Shown piece after piece: positions 43,800 through 52,771 of a stretch of 64,000 bases of DNA (position 1 is the first letter of the stretch; each line of letters opens with the position of its first letter). The DNA is from Clostridium sp. ZS2-4. GTDB taxonomy: Bacteria; Bacillota; Clostridia; Clostridiales; Clostridiaceae. Location of the stretch: positions 186,001 to 250,000 of the forward strand of contig NZ_JAPPRQ010000011.1 of the NCBI RefSeq assembly GCF_026719745.1, in the 5' to 3' direction. The position numbers and the translations under genes were made by a program. The notes beneath the pieces are model-generated. The model had not been told where the DNA came from. It saw nothing but the letters and a program-made list of their open reading frames with translations, and did not search any database.

Positions 43800-44492
43800 A
43801 TGGCAGTTGGAATTATTGGAGCAATGGATGAAGAAATAGAAATCTTATTAAAAAATATAAATTTAAGTAAAAGAGAAACTAAGGCAAGAATGGAATTTAA
43901 TATAGGCACAATATGGGGTAAAGAAGTTATAGTAGTAAGAAGCGGTATTGGAAAGGTTAATGCTGCAGTGTGTACTCAAATTTTAATAGATGATTATAAT
44001 GCAGAAAAAATAATCAATGTTGGTGTAGCTGGAGGAATTGGTGAAAACATTTATCCAGGAGATGTTATAATAGCTAATACTTTAGTACAGCATGATGTGG
44101 ATACATCCGTTTTTGGAGATAAACTTGGACAAATACCAAGATTGGAAACTTTTGATTTTAAATGTGATGAAAAATTAGTAAAACTTGCAAAAGATGCTTG
44201 TGAGAAAAATACTAAATATAATAGTTTTGTGGGTAGAATAGTATCAGGGGATCAATTTATTGCAAGTTTAGAGAAGATAAATTGGTTAAAGGAGGAATTT
44301 GAAGCTATAGGTTGTGAAATGGAAGGCGGCAGCATAGCTCAAGTATGTTATTTGAATAATATTCCTTTTGTCATAATAAGATCAATTTCTGATAATGCCA
44401 GTAATGGTGCTCATATTGATTATGAAAAATTCATACCTATTGCTGTTGAAAATTCAACAAATATATTAAAAAGTATGATAGAGGCTATGTAG
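43800..44492 (+). CDS. mtnN: 5'-methylthioadenosine/S-adenosylhomocysteine nucleosidase
   Basis: Splits adenine from MTA and SAH, recycling methyl-cycle by-products and feeding the autoinducer-2 route. The 230-aa product has GIIGAMDEEIEILL (catalytic Glu near residue 12), VNVGVAGGIGENIYPGDVII with the opening shown as INVGVAGGIGENIYPGD, the purine-site region GCEMEGGSIAQV and VIIRSISDNAS with the catalytic Asp. ATG 43800 follows GGAAGGAG. It leads a two-gene operon with aroF under the palindrome-bearing promoter. Confidence 0.96.
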   Translation: MAVGIIGAMDEEIEILLKNINLSKRETKARMEFNIGTIWGKEVIVVRSGIGKVNAAVCTQILIDDYNAEKIINVGVAGGIGENIYPGDVIIANTLVQHDVDTSVFGDKLGQIPRLETFDFKCDEKLVKLAKDACEKNTKYNSFVGRIVSGDQFIASLEKINWLKEEFEAIGCEMEGGSIAQVCYLNNIPFVIIRSISDNASNGAHIDYEKFIPIAVENSTNILKSMIEAM

Positions 44493-44503
44493 GTGATATA
44501 TAT

Positions 44504-45307
44504 ATGGAAAAATTACTTGTGGACAAAGAAGCGGGTGAGTCAATAAAAATAAAAGTAAAAGATATAGTTATAGGTGGAAAAGAAAAAGTGATTATATCTG
44601 GTCCCTGCGCAGTAGAAAGTTACGAAATTTTACTTTCAATTGCCAGAAAATTAAAAGAAGCTGGTGTGCACATATTAAGAGGCGGTGCATATAAGCCTAG
44701 AACTTCTCCTTATAGCTTTCAAGGACTTCAAGAAGAAGGACTTAAGATAATAAGTGAAGTTGGGAAAAAAGTAGATTTGCCTGTTATTACGGAAATAATG
44801 GATACTAGAGATGTAGAAAAAGCGCTTGATTATACTGATATTATTCAAATTGGTTCCAGAAATATGTATAATTACAGTCTTTTAAAAGAAGTTGGTAAAA
44901 CAAACGCACCTGTATTGTTAAAGAGAGGTATGAGTGCTACTATGGAAGAATGGTTAAATGCAGCTGAATATATAATGGCAGAGGGAAACTTAAATATTAT
45001 ATTATGTGAAAGAGGAATAAGAACCTTTGAAACTTATACAAGAAATACTTTGGATTTAAATTCAGTTGCAGCTGTTAAACAAAAATACAGACTTCCTGTT
45101 ATCGTTGATCCAAGTCACGGTACAGGACTTTCTGAATTGGTTTCTCAAATGTCACTGGCGGCTATTTGTGCAGGGGCAGATGGACTTGAAATTGAAAGTC
45201 ACATAAATCCTGAGAAAGCTATATCGGATGCACGACAAACCATATCAATTCCTGAGTTGGTTAGTATAATGAGGAGTGTAGAAAAATTCACCATGTATTT
45301 TTGTTAA
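44504..45307 (+). CDS. aroF: DAHP synthase (3-deoxy-7-phosphoheptulonate synthase), short AroF type
   Basis: Condenses phosphoenolpyruvate and erythrose 4-phosphate, the first step of the shikimate pathway. The 267-aa product is the catalytic barrel: ISGPCAVES, ILRGGAYKPRTSPYSFQG, PVITEIMDTRDVE, KRGMSATMEEWLNAAEYI, ILCERGIRTFETYTRNTLDL and PVIVDPSHGTG. It lacks the N-terminal ferredoxin-like or C-terminal chorismate-mutase regulatory domain found in longer relatives, so feedback control is not evident. It starts 11 nt after mtnN with AGGTGAT upstream. No other aro genes are nearby. Confidence 0.95.
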   Translation: MEKLLVDKEAGESIKIKVKDIVIGGKEKVIISGPCAVESYEILLSIARKLKEAGVHILRGGAYKPRTSPYSFQGLQEEGLKIISEVGKKVDLPVITEIMDTRDVEKALDYTDIIQIGSRNMYNYSLLKEVGKTNAPVLLKRGMSATMEEWLNAAEYIMAEGNLNIILCERGIRTFETYTRNTLDLNSVAAVKQKYRLPVIVDPSHGTGLSELVSQMSLAAICAGADGLEIESHINPEKAISDARQTISIPELVSIMRSVEKFTMYFC

Positions 45308-45337
45308 ATATTTTTTAAGTGTAATAAAAAAGTTATC

Positions 45338-45367
45338 TTTAGAAAAAATAAATAATAGACTTATAAT
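45338..45367 (+). promoter_or_regulatory. Candidate sigma-A promoter of yteA
   Basis: TTTAGA (45338-45343) and a perfect TATAAT (45362-45367) are 18 nt apart, 45 nt before the yteA start codon. The -35 box is only four of six, so this is tentative; readthrough from aroF is also possible, since I see no terminator after aroF. Confidence 0.38.
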
Positions 45368-45411
45368 ATTTCAGAAAAAGAAATTATCTGAGTGCAAAGG
45401 AGTTGTTATTT

Positions 45412-46035
45412 ATGGATAAAGATAAGTTGCATCATTACAAGAACAGACTTTTTCAAGAAAAGAAAAAAGTAGAAGATATATTAAATCAAATGAAACAAAA
45501 TGAGGTAATAGATTCAAATAGCGAGATGTCTCAAGAATTGTCTTTTTATGATAATCATCCCTCAGATACTGCAACAGAATTATTTGATAAAGAAAAAGGA
45601 ATTGCATTAAAGAAAAATGAAATGGATATTTTGAATCAAATTGATTTAGCTATAAGGAATATTGATAATGATACTTATGGAAAATGTAATAGGTGTGGTA
45701 AAGATATTTCAGAACAGCGATTAAATTTTATTCCTTATACACAATATTGTATAGAATGTAAAAAAGAATTAAACAGTTCTGTAATTGATGATATTTATAA
45801 TAGACCAGTTGAAGAAGAAGCTTTGGGAAGGACTTTTGGATATGGATACACTGACTATAAAAGGAATATAGAGTTTGATGCTGAAGATAGTTATCAAGCG
45901 GTTGAAAATTTCAATAAAATGAGAAAAGTATATGATTATGGTGACTATGAATATGAAGATGAAGATGATATTGGTTATGTTGAAGATGTAGAAAAGATAA
46001 GCAATGACCAATACAAACAGCAGTTACCAGATTGA
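45412..46035 (+). CDS. yteA: YteA, DksA/TraR-type zinc-finger protein
   Basis: Family members bind RNA polymerase through its secondary channel or have unknown roles; Bacillus YteA is uncharacterised. The 207-aa product has an N-terminal coiled coil (DKLHHYKNRLFQEKKKVEDI), the DNHPSDTATELFDKEKGIAL stretch shared by the family, and a four-cysteine finger CNRCGKDISE...CIECKK. The C-terminal 70 residues are acidic and Tyr-rich. I choose ATG 45412: AAAGGAG (45396-45402) is 9 nt upstream, whereas the in-frame TTG at 45403 abuts that site. Confidence 0.88.
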   Translation: MDKDKLHHYKNRLFQEKKKVEDILNQMKQNEVIDSNSEMSQELSFYDNHPSDTATELFDKEKGIALKKNEMDILNQIDLAIRNIDNDTYGKCNRCGKDISEQRLNFIPYTQYCIECKKELNSSVIDDIYNRPVEEEALGRTFGYGYTDYKRNIEFDAEDSYQAVENFNKMRKVYDYGDYEYEDEDDIGYVEDVEKISNDQYKQQLPD

Positions 46036-46131
46036 TTAATAGTTAATAGTTAATAGTTAATAGTTAATAGTTAATAGTTAATAGTTAATAGCTAGGGAAA
46101 ATAATCTAAGAGCTTTGCTATTAACTATTAA
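46036..46131. repeat. TTAATAG heptanucleotide array (8 copies) with an inverted partner
   Basis: Eight perfect tandem copies of TTAATAG occupy 46036-46091, beginning on the base after the yteA stop. An inverted pair, CTATTAACTATTAA, lies at 46118-46131. With flanking C/G the two sides share a 15-bp perfect match (46078-46092 with 46117-46131) around a 24-nt loop, so a hairpin can form in yteA 3' mRNA. Perfect tandem units suggest variable copy number between strains. Confidence 0.92.
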
Positions 46132-46167
46132 TTGTGAGTTATAAACTGAATTAATGGGGGGAAGATT

Positions 46168-46614
46168 ATGGAATTCCTTATTATTATTATAGGGATTTTT
46201 CTTGATAGAATTACAAAGAATTGGGCTTTAAATACCCTTAAAACTGGAAGAGATATTCAAGTAGTTGAGAATTATTTTACTTTTCAATATCTGGAAAATA
46301 AAGGAGCTGCTTTTGGGGTATTTCAAGGTAAAATAGTATTGTTAACCATAATAACTTTAGCCGTTTTGATAGGGATGATAGTTTATTTATACAAATATAA
46401 GCCTGAATCTAAAGCTTACAAAGTAAGCTTTGCTTTGATTATCGGTGGGGCAGTAGGAAATTTGTACGATAGAATTATACATAAATATGTAATTGATTTT
46501 ATAATGCTACACTACAAAGATTTGTATTATTTTCCAACGTTTAATATAGCAGACATATTAGTTGTAGTTGGAACATTTATTTTATCTATTTGTATACTAA
46601 AGGAAGGCGAATAA
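46168..46614 (+). CDS. lspA: LspA, lipoprotein signal peptidase II
   Basis: Membrane aspartyl protease that removes the signal peptide of diacylglyceryl-modified prolipoproteins. The 148-aa product has four membrane helices and the two catalytic aspartates, one in GGAVGNLYDRI and one in FNIADILV. LENKGAAFGVFQG is the conserved substrate-side loop. ATG 46168 follows GGGGGGAAG. Its TAA shares its last base with the rluD ATG, so the pair is translationally coupled. Confidence 0.97.
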   Translation: MEFLIIIIGIFLDRITKNWALNTLKTGRDIQVVENYFTFQYLENKGAAFGVFQGKIVLLTIITLAVLIGMIVYLYKYKPESKAYKVSFALIIGGAVGNLYDRIIHKYVIDFIMLHYKDLYYFPTFNIADILVVVGTFILSICILKEGE

Positions 46615-47528
46615 TGGAGTTAAAAAAATTTATTATAGACGAGAATTCAGTAAATTGTAGGTTGGATGTATATTTGTCACAAGAATTTGAAGATAAATCT
46701 AGGTCTTATATACAAAAGCTTGTTGATGAAGGAAATGTAACAGTAAACGATAAAAATAAAAAATCCAATTATAAATTAAAAATTAATGATAAAATAACAA
46801 TGAATCTTCCTGAACTTGAAGAATTGGTTATACAGCCTGAGAATATAGAGTTAGATGTATTATATGAGGATATTGATTTAATAGTTATAAACAAGCCTCA
46901 AGGAATGGTAGTACATCCTGCACCTGGAAACTATACAGGGACTCTTGTAAATGCACTGGTATACCACTGTAAAGATTTATCGGGAATAAATGGAGTTGCA
47001 AGACCTGGGATTGTTCATAGAATAGATAAAGACACTTCGGGAATTTTAGTCATAGCAAAAAATGATAATGCTCATAAAAAATTAGCTGAGCAACTGAAAG
47101 AGCATTCTATGAAGAGAGAATATGTTGCTCTTGTTGAAGGGATAATTAAAGAGGAAAGTGGAATGATTGATAAGCCTTTGGGTAGACATCCTAAGGAAAG
47201 AATAAAGATGGCCATTGTAAATGACGGAAAAAGAGCTGTAACACATTATGAAGTTATAGAGAGGTTTGAAAAAAATACTTTAGTTAAATGTGCTCTTGAA
47301 ACAGGAAGGACTCACCAGATAAGAGTGCATATGTCATATATTGGACATCCTTTAGTTGGAGATCCGGTTTACGGATATAAAAAACAGAAATTTAATTTAA
47401 ATGGGCAAATGTTGCATGCAAAAAAACTAGGATTTATACATCCTTCTACTGAAAAGTACATGGAATTTGAATCAGAAATTCCTGATTATTTTATTGATGT
47501 ACTTAAAAAATTAAGAAGTGATTGTTAG
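46614..47528 (+). CDS. rluD: RluD-family pseudouridine synthase
   Basis: Isomerises uridines in 23S rRNA (RluD type) or a related target. The product has an N-terminal S4 domain (residues about 12-70, CRLDVYLSQEF and RSYIQKLVDEGNVTVN), then INKPQGMVVHPAPGN, the catalytic HRIDKDTSG with its Asp, and the late ETGRTHQIRVHMSYIGHPLV. I choose ATG 46614 (304 aa), since AAGGAAGG precedes it; an in-frame TTG at 46590 has no site. Family subtype is by neighbourhood and length; the exact rRNA target is not certain. Confidence 0.94.
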   Translation: MELKKFIIDENSVNCRLDVYLSQEFEDKSRSYIQKLVDEGNVTVNDKNKKSNYKLKINDKITMNLPELEELVIQPENIELDVLYEDIDLIVINKPQGMVVHPAPGNYTGTLVNALVYHCKDLSGINGVARPGIVHRIDKDTSGILVIAKNDNAHKKLAEQLKEHSMKREYVALVEGIIKEESGMIDKPLGRHPKERIKMAIVNDGKRAVTHYEVIERFEKNTLVKCALETGRTHQIRVHMSYIGHPLVGDPVYGYKKQKFNLNGQMLHAKKLGFIHPSTEKYMEFESEIPDYFIDVLKKLRSDC

Positions 47529-48092
<564 letters not shown>

Positions 48093-48114
48093 TACATAAA
48101 ATTTGTTTATAAAT

Positions 48115-48148
48115 AAAAAATCCTCTTAAAAAATTAAGAGGATTTTTT
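48115..48148. terminator. Bidirectional terminator between pyrR and rqcH
   Basis: Perfect 15-bp stem AAAAAATCCTCTTAA (48115-48129) and TTAAGAGGATTTTTT (48134-48148) around AAAA. It stands between the converging pyrR (+) and rqcH (-), which ends at 48154, and has T runs on both strands. Confidence 0.95.
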
Positions 48149-48153
48149 ATTTG

Positions 48154-49884
48154 TTATTTATCTTTAATTTGTTTTAATTTAGGTTCTTCTGGCGTCATAT
48201 AAAGGGTTTGATTGGTATAATATATTACCATACCTGGTTTTGATCCACTTGGTTTCCTTACATTTTTTACTTCTGTAAAGTCGACAGGAACTTTAGATGA
48301 ATGTTGGGCTTTACTGTAATAAGCAGCTAAGTTTGCAGCTTCCATCAAGGTTGTTTCAGGAACTTCATCCGAAGTTCTGATTATGACATGAGAGCCAGGA
48401 ATTTCTTTTGTATGAAGCCATATATCATGTTTGTTTGCAAACTTTAAAGTTAAATAATCATTTTGAATATTGTTTTTACCAACATAAATATCAAATCCAT
48501 CACTAGATATGAAATGTGAAGGCTTTGAAGGTTTTGATTTATTAGCTTTATGTGATCTTTTAAATTTAATATAATGGGTATCTATGAGTTCCCTTTTAAT
48601 TTCCTCAATTTCTTCATAGCTGCTAGCATTTTTTATATTTGTCAATACAGAATACAGGTAATTTAATTCGTCCATATTCTGCTTTAGTTGTTCATGAGCT
48701 GCTTCTTCTGATTTCTTAAGTTTATTATATTTTTTGTAATATGTTTGAACATTTTGTGAAGGAGTTTTGTATTCATCAAGTTTAATTTTAATATTTTCTC
48801 CCTTATCACTATAATAATTAAAAACTTCTATTTCCTTCAAGCCTTTTTCTAAAGCGTATATATTAGCTGTGATAAGTTCACCATAAAGTTTAAAAGTTTC
48901 TTTATTGTCACATTCTTTTAAAGTTTTATTTAATATCTTTTCTTTTTTTATACATCTGTTTATATTATTAGTAACTATTTTTTGCAGATCAGAACTTTTT
49001 GCTTTTAATCTATCGAGTTTATCCTTAGTATAATAGAAGTTTTCAAGTAATAGCGAAGGAGACTCATAAGAAATTTTTGAATACTCATCTAGGCTTTTTA
49101 AGTCTAGACAGTAAAAATCTATTAATGATGTATCATTTTTATATGAAAAATACTCAAATTCTTTTGCTGTTATTTTATTAAAGAAGTTTTTACAATAATT
49201 TAATATGTGGTCTAATGAAATTGTATTATCTAAATTTAGATTAAATGCTAATTCTTTGGATAGAGTCTTGCTTATTCCTGTAAAGAGCATAAGGAACATA
49301 TTATCATTTAATTCTATATTATTTTCCTTGACATATTTTTCAGCTTCTTCGCTGATAAAGTCAAACGGATTTAATTTATTTGAGCTTGGAGGATAGATAT
49401 ATTTAATTCCAGGCAAAGTACTTCTATAACTATTCACATCTGGAGTAATATGCTTTATACTGTCCATTATTACTCCATCTCGTTCACGTACTAAGGTTAT
49501 ATTGCTGTGTCTACCCATTATCTCAATTATTAAAGAGTATATGCTGTCAAATCCTAATTCATCTCTGCTTTCAAAGTCAATTACTACTATTCTGTCATTA
49601 TCTATTTGCTTAATATCTAAAATTTTTGCATTGCTTAAATATTTTCTAAGTACCATGCAAAACATTGGAGCTTTTATTGGATTAGGTTTGTTGAATTCTG
49701 TCAAGTGTATTCTTGAAAAGTTTGAACTTGCACTAATAAGAAGCTTAGTATGGTTTCTTCCTTGGCGAATGTTTAAGATTATCTCATCCTTTTCAGGTTG
49801 ATTTACTTTGTCTACTTTTCCGTTTATGATAGTATTTCTTAATTGGTGTATAATGCTATGTAAAAATATTCCGTCTAATGCCAT
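48154..49884 (-). CDS. rqcH: RqcH, ribosome quality-control NFACT protein
   Basis: Binds stalled 50S-peptidyl-tRNA complexes and recruits tRNA-Ala to add C-terminal alanine tails that mark the chain for degradation. The 576-aa product has the NFACT-N domain (LLISASSNFSRIHLTEF) with the Asp97-Arg98 pair needed for tRNA recruitment in Bacillus at exactly these positions (IDNDRIVV), helix-hairpin-helix and coiled-coil segments (about 180-430), and the NFACT-R domain (DIYVGKNNIQNDYLTLKFAN, then DIWLHTKEIPGSHVII). Older annotation as a fibronectin-binding protein refers to the same family. The leader carries heptamer array 5. Confidence 0.96.
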   Translation of the reverse strand: MALDGIFLHSIIHQLRNTIINGKVDKVNQPEKDEIILNIRQGRNHTKLLISASSNFSRIHLTEFNKPNPIKAPMFCMVLRKYLSNAKILDIKQIDNDRIVVIDFESRDELGFDSIYSLIIEIMGRHSNITLVRERDGVIMDSIKHITPDVNSYRSTLPGIKYIYPPSSNKLNPFDFISEEAEKYVKENNIELNDNMFLMLFTGISKTLSKELAFNLNLDNTISLDHILNYCKNFFNKITAKEFEYFSYKNDTSLIDFYCLDLKSLDEYSKISYESPSLLLENFYYTKDKLDRLKAKSSDLQKIVTNNINRCIKKEKILNKTLKECDNKETFKLYGELITANIYALEKGLKEIEVFNYYSDKGENIKIKLDEYKTPSQNVQTYYKKYNKLKKSEEAAHEQLKQNMDELNYLYSVLTNIKNASSYEEIEEIKRELIDTHYIKFKRSHKANKSKPSKPSHFISSDGFDIYVGKNNIQNDYLTLKFANKHDIWLHTKEIPGSHVIIRTSDEVPETTLMEAANLAAYYSKAQHSSKVPVDFTEVKNVRKPSGSKPGMVIYYTNQTLYMTPEEPKLKQIKDK

Positions 49885-49919
49885 ATTATCATCCTTTCTT
49901 AAATAAGTAACTGATTTTT

Positions 49920-49947
49920 AGTAACCAGTAACCAGTAGCCAGTAACC
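49920..49947 (-). repeat. Heptanucleotide array, copy 5, in the rqcH 5' leader
   Basis: Four units on the + strand: AGTAACC, AGTAACC, AGTAGCC, AGTAACC, 28 nt in all. On the - strand this reads GGTTACT, GGCTACT, GGTTACT, GGTTACT and lies between the rqcH promoter and start codon, so it would be transcribed. No inverted partner is seen nearby. Confidence 0.9.
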
Positions 49948-49966
49948 TCTAATTGGATACCTTTAT

Positions 49967-49995
49967 AGTATAGTATTTACAAGGAGAATAATCAA
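49967..49995 (-). promoter_or_regulatory. Sigma-A promoter of rqcH
   Basis: On the - strand, TTGATT (49990-49995) is 17 nt from TATACT (49967-49972). The start would be near 49960, giving a leader of about 75 nt that contains the heptamer array. Confidence 0.72.
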
Positions 49996-50014
49996 TAATA
50001 ATAGGAGACCTTAG

Positions 50015-50043
50015 TTGACTATATTTTATAATTAAAGTAATAT
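50015..50043 (+). promoter_or_regulatory. Sigma-A promoter of dapF
   Basis: TTGACT (50015-50020) and TAATAT (50038-50043) are separated by 17 nt; the -35 box is five of six and the -10 box four of six. The start would be near 50050, giving a leader of about 40 nt. It is divergent from the rqcH promoter, with about 20 nt between the -35 boxes. Confidence 0.7.
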
Positions 50044-50089
50044 TGTATTAATAATTTAGTGTACAAATAGTATGATTGGGGGCATAAGT

Positions 50090-50911
50090 ATGATATTTAC
50101 TAAGATGCAGGGTACAGGTAATGATTTTATAGTTATTGAGGATTTGGAAGAACTTTTAAAGGGGAAAGAAGAAAAAATTGCTCAGAAACTTTGCCATAGA
50201 CGTTTTGGCATAGGTGGTGACGGCATACTGATAGTTAGGAAAAGCAATATTGCTGATATACAGATGGTTATAATAAATGCTGATGGTTCCTATGCGGCTA
50301 TGTGCGGCAATGGCATCAGGTGTTTTGCAAAATATGTTTATGAAAAAGAAATAGTAAAAAAAGAAGTTATTAATATTGAGACTGGTGATGGAGTGAAAAT
50401 CGCCTATTTAGACATTAAAGACAATATGGTTAATGGAATAACAATCAATATGGGCGAATATTCCTACAAACCTGAAGATTTTGGCGGAGATGTTGAAGAA
50501 GAAATTGTTAATAAAAGTATAAAGATAGATAATAAGCAATATACTATTACTTCTATGCTAATGGGAGTACCTCATACTGTAGTTATGGGAAGGTTAGACG
50601 AATTTGATGTAAAAGAAGGAAAGAATATTGAAGAATATCATATCTTTAAAGATAGAACAAATGTAAATTTTTGTGAAGTAGTAGACGAAAAACTAATTAA
50701 GGTTAAAACATGGGAAAGAGGAGCTGGACCAACATTAGCTTGTGGAACTGGAAGTTGTTCAGCAGTTATTTGCTGTAATAATTTGGGGTATACTGAAAAG
50801 AAGGTTAAGGTAATTGTTCCAGGAGGGGAATTATTTATAGAAATTACAGATAAGGGAATACTTATGACTGGACCAGCAGAAATAGTTTACACTGGGGAAA
50901 TAGTAATATAG
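50090..50911 (+). CDS. dapF: DapF, diaminopimelate epimerase
   Basis: Converts LL- to meso-diaminopimelate for lysine and for the peptidoglycan made by the MurE encoded in this window. The two active-site cysteines are present in MCGNGIRCF and ACGTGSCSAV, along with MQGTGNDFIVI at the N-terminus and NVNFCEVV. I choose ATG 50090 (273 aa) because GGGGG (50078-50082) is 7 nt upstream; the in-frame ATG at 50072 precedes that site. A terminator follows, so the gene appears to be transcribed alone. Confidence 0.96.
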   Translation: MIFTKMQGTGNDFIVIEDLEELLKGKEEKIAQKLCHRRFGIGGDGILIVRKSNIADIQMVIINADGSYAAMCGNGIRCFAKYVYEKEIVKKEVINIETGDGVKIAYLDIKDNMVNGITINMGEYSYKPEDFGGDVEEEIVNKSIKIDNKQYTITSMLMGVPHTVVMGRLDEFDVKEGKNIEEYHIFKDRTNVNFCEVVDEKLIKVKTWERGAGPTLACGTGSCSAVICCNNLGYTEKKVKVIVPGGELFIEITDKGILMTGPAEIVYTGEIVI

Positions 50912-50960
50912 AAAGTATATCGAAAGCTTAAAAATATAATATATTTATTTCTATGCAATA

Positions 50961-50997
50961 AAAAAATCTTATTCAATAATTTTGGATAAGATTTTTT
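50961..50997 (+). terminator. Terminator after dapF
   Basis: A 12-bp stem AAAAAATCTTAT (50961-50972) and ATAAGATTTTTT (50986-50997), extended inward by further pairs (CA/TG), ends in a run of T. It separates dapF from the pilus cluster. Confidence 0.88.
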
Positions 50998-51094
50998 TTA
51001 TTGAAAATTTATGATTAAATAATTGAAATATGTTAAGAATATAAAAAATGATATGGTAAAAAATGTTTTAAGGTTATGTGAGAAGGTGATATCT

Positions 51095-52771
51095 ATGATA
51101 GATAAGGTAGGTAACTTATTAATAAAAGAAAGAATACTGATGCAGAATGATTATAATAAAGCCTTGGAAATAAAAAATAAAACTAACATGGATTTGATTG
51201 ATATAATTCTAGAAAATAATTTTGTGGAAAAAAGTGTTTTATTTAAAGCCTTTAAAGAGTTTTTTAATATAGATAGGATACAATTAGATAATTTGGTCAT
51301 TGATACAAATGTTATAAATTTGTTATCAAATGAGATAGTGAAAAAATATAATATTGTTCCTTTTGGCTTGAAAGAGGAAAAAGTATGCATTGCAATGGTC
51401 AATCCGCTTAATCAGGCAATTATTGAAGAGGTAAGATTTATAACCAATAAAGAAGTTATTCCTTATATAGAGATGAAAAATAGAATAATTTATGCTATTG
51501 AAAGTTATTATGACAATGAAATTGCTAAGGAAGATGTAAAGGCATTTAATAAGGAACTTATGTCTAATGAAAAAGTTTTAAATATTTCGAGAGAAGTTTC
51601 AAAACATGAAATTGAGAATTCACCCATAGTTAGAATAACAAACTCCATAGTATGTGGAGCAATAAGCGAAAATGCCAGTGATATTCATTTTGAGCCTTTT
51701 GAAGATAAAGTAAATATACGTTACAGAATTGATGGTGTCCTTAAAGTAAAAAATAAAATTATAAAGGAAATATATCCAGCAATTTGTACCAGATTAAAAA
51801 TAATGTCTGACATGGATATTTATAAGAAGTTAGTACCCCAAGATGGAAAATTTGAATTTGAAGAAGTAAATAAAAAGGTTGATTGCAGAATATCATCTAT
51901 GCCTACAATTCATGGTGAAAAGATAGTAATAAGAATTTTGTATAAGGAAAATGAAGATATGTCTATTAAGTTTTTAAATCTAAGTGATGATGAACGTACA
52001 TTAATTAATAAGATTGTACATCATTCAAATGGAATTGTATTGGTTACTGGACCTACAGGAAGTGGTAAAACTACTACTTTATATGCATTGCTTAATGAAA
52101 TAAATTCAGAAGAGCGAAACATAATTACAATAGAGAATCCAGTAGAATATACAATAAAAGGTATAAATCAAGTCAATGTAAATTATAAGGCTGGGTTAAG
52201 CTTTGCAACAGGGCTTAGAAGCATTTTAAGGCAGGATCCTGATATTATTATGGTTGGTGAAATAAGAGATGAAGAAACAGCTGAGATAGCAGTAAAAGCT
52301 GCAATTACAGGGCATTTAGTATTCTCAACTCTTCATACAAATAATGCTCCAAGTGCAATTGAAAGATTGAAAAATATGAATGTACCCAGGTATTTAACTT
52401 CAGATGCATTAGTTGCAGTAATAGCTCAAAGATTAATTAGAGAAATTTGTCCTTATTGTAAAGAAGCATATTTTCCCAATATGGAAGAAAGAGAATTTTT
52501 AGGACTAAATAACTATTACAAGCTATACAAAGGCAGAGGGTGTGAAAGGTGCAATAACACAGGATTTAAAGGGAGAAGAGCTGTTTTTGAAATAATGTAT
52601 ATGAATTCTGGTCATAAAAAGTTAATAAATGACAATAAATCCATAGAAGAAATAAGAAAATATAGCATTGCACATGGAATGAATACCTTGAGAGACCGAT
52701 GTAAGGAATTAGTTATGAATGGGACAACAACTTTTCAAGAGATGATGAAGGTAGCTTATGAAAACATATAG
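51095..52771 (+). CDS. pilB: PilB/GspE-family pilus assembly ATPase
   Basis: Hexameric motor that powers pilin polymerisation at the inner membrane. An N-terminal MshEN/GspE-N-type domain (about residues 1-140) is followed by the ATPase core: Walker A TGPTGSGKTTTLYALL, Asp box, Walker B-type DPDIIMVGEIRDEETAEIA, His box VFSTLHTNNAPSAIERL, and a four-cysteine zinc site (CPYC and CERC). I choose ATG 51095 (558 aa) because AAGGTGAT lies just upstream; a TTG at 51023 gives a 24-residue extension without a ribosome binding site. The size and N-domain fit type IV pili better than the shorter ComGA. Confidence 0.94.
   Translation: MIDKVGNLLIKERILMQNDYNKALEIKNKTNMDLIDIILENNFVEKSVLFKAFKEFFNIDRIQLDNLVIDTNVINLLSNEIVKKYNIVPFGLKEEKVCIAMVNPLNQAIIEEVRFITNKEVIPYIEMKNRIIYAIESYYDNEIAKEDVKAFNKELMSNEKVLNISREVSKHEIENSPIVRITNSIVCGAISENASDIHFEPFEDKVNIRYRIDGVLKVKNKIIKEIYPAICTRLKIMSDMDIYKKLVPQDGKFEFEEVNKKVDCRISSMPTIHGEKIVIRILYKENEDMSIKFLNLSDDERTLINKIVHHSNGIVLVTGPTGSGKTTTLYALLNEINSEERNIITIENPVEYTIKGINQVNVNYKAGLSFATGLRSILRQDPDIIMVGEIRDEETAEIAVKAAITGHLVFSTLHTNNAPSAIERLKNMNVPRYLTSDALVAVIAQRLIREICPYCKEAYFPNMEEREFLGLNNYYKLYKGRGCERCNNTGFKGRRAVFEIMYMNSGHKKLINDNKSIEEIRKYSIAHGMNTLRDRCKELVMNGTTTFQEMMKVAYENI

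Noticed and set aside
50912-51094. c-di-GMP riboswitch before pilB, as known for some clostridial pilus operons
   Set aside because: The region shows only a terminator hairpin and AT-rich DNA; no GEMM-I or GEMM-II conserved core was seen.
51023-52771. TTG 51023 as the pilB start
   Set aside because: It adds 24 residues with no ribosome binding site; AAGGTGAT precedes ATG 51095, where the family N-terminus begins.
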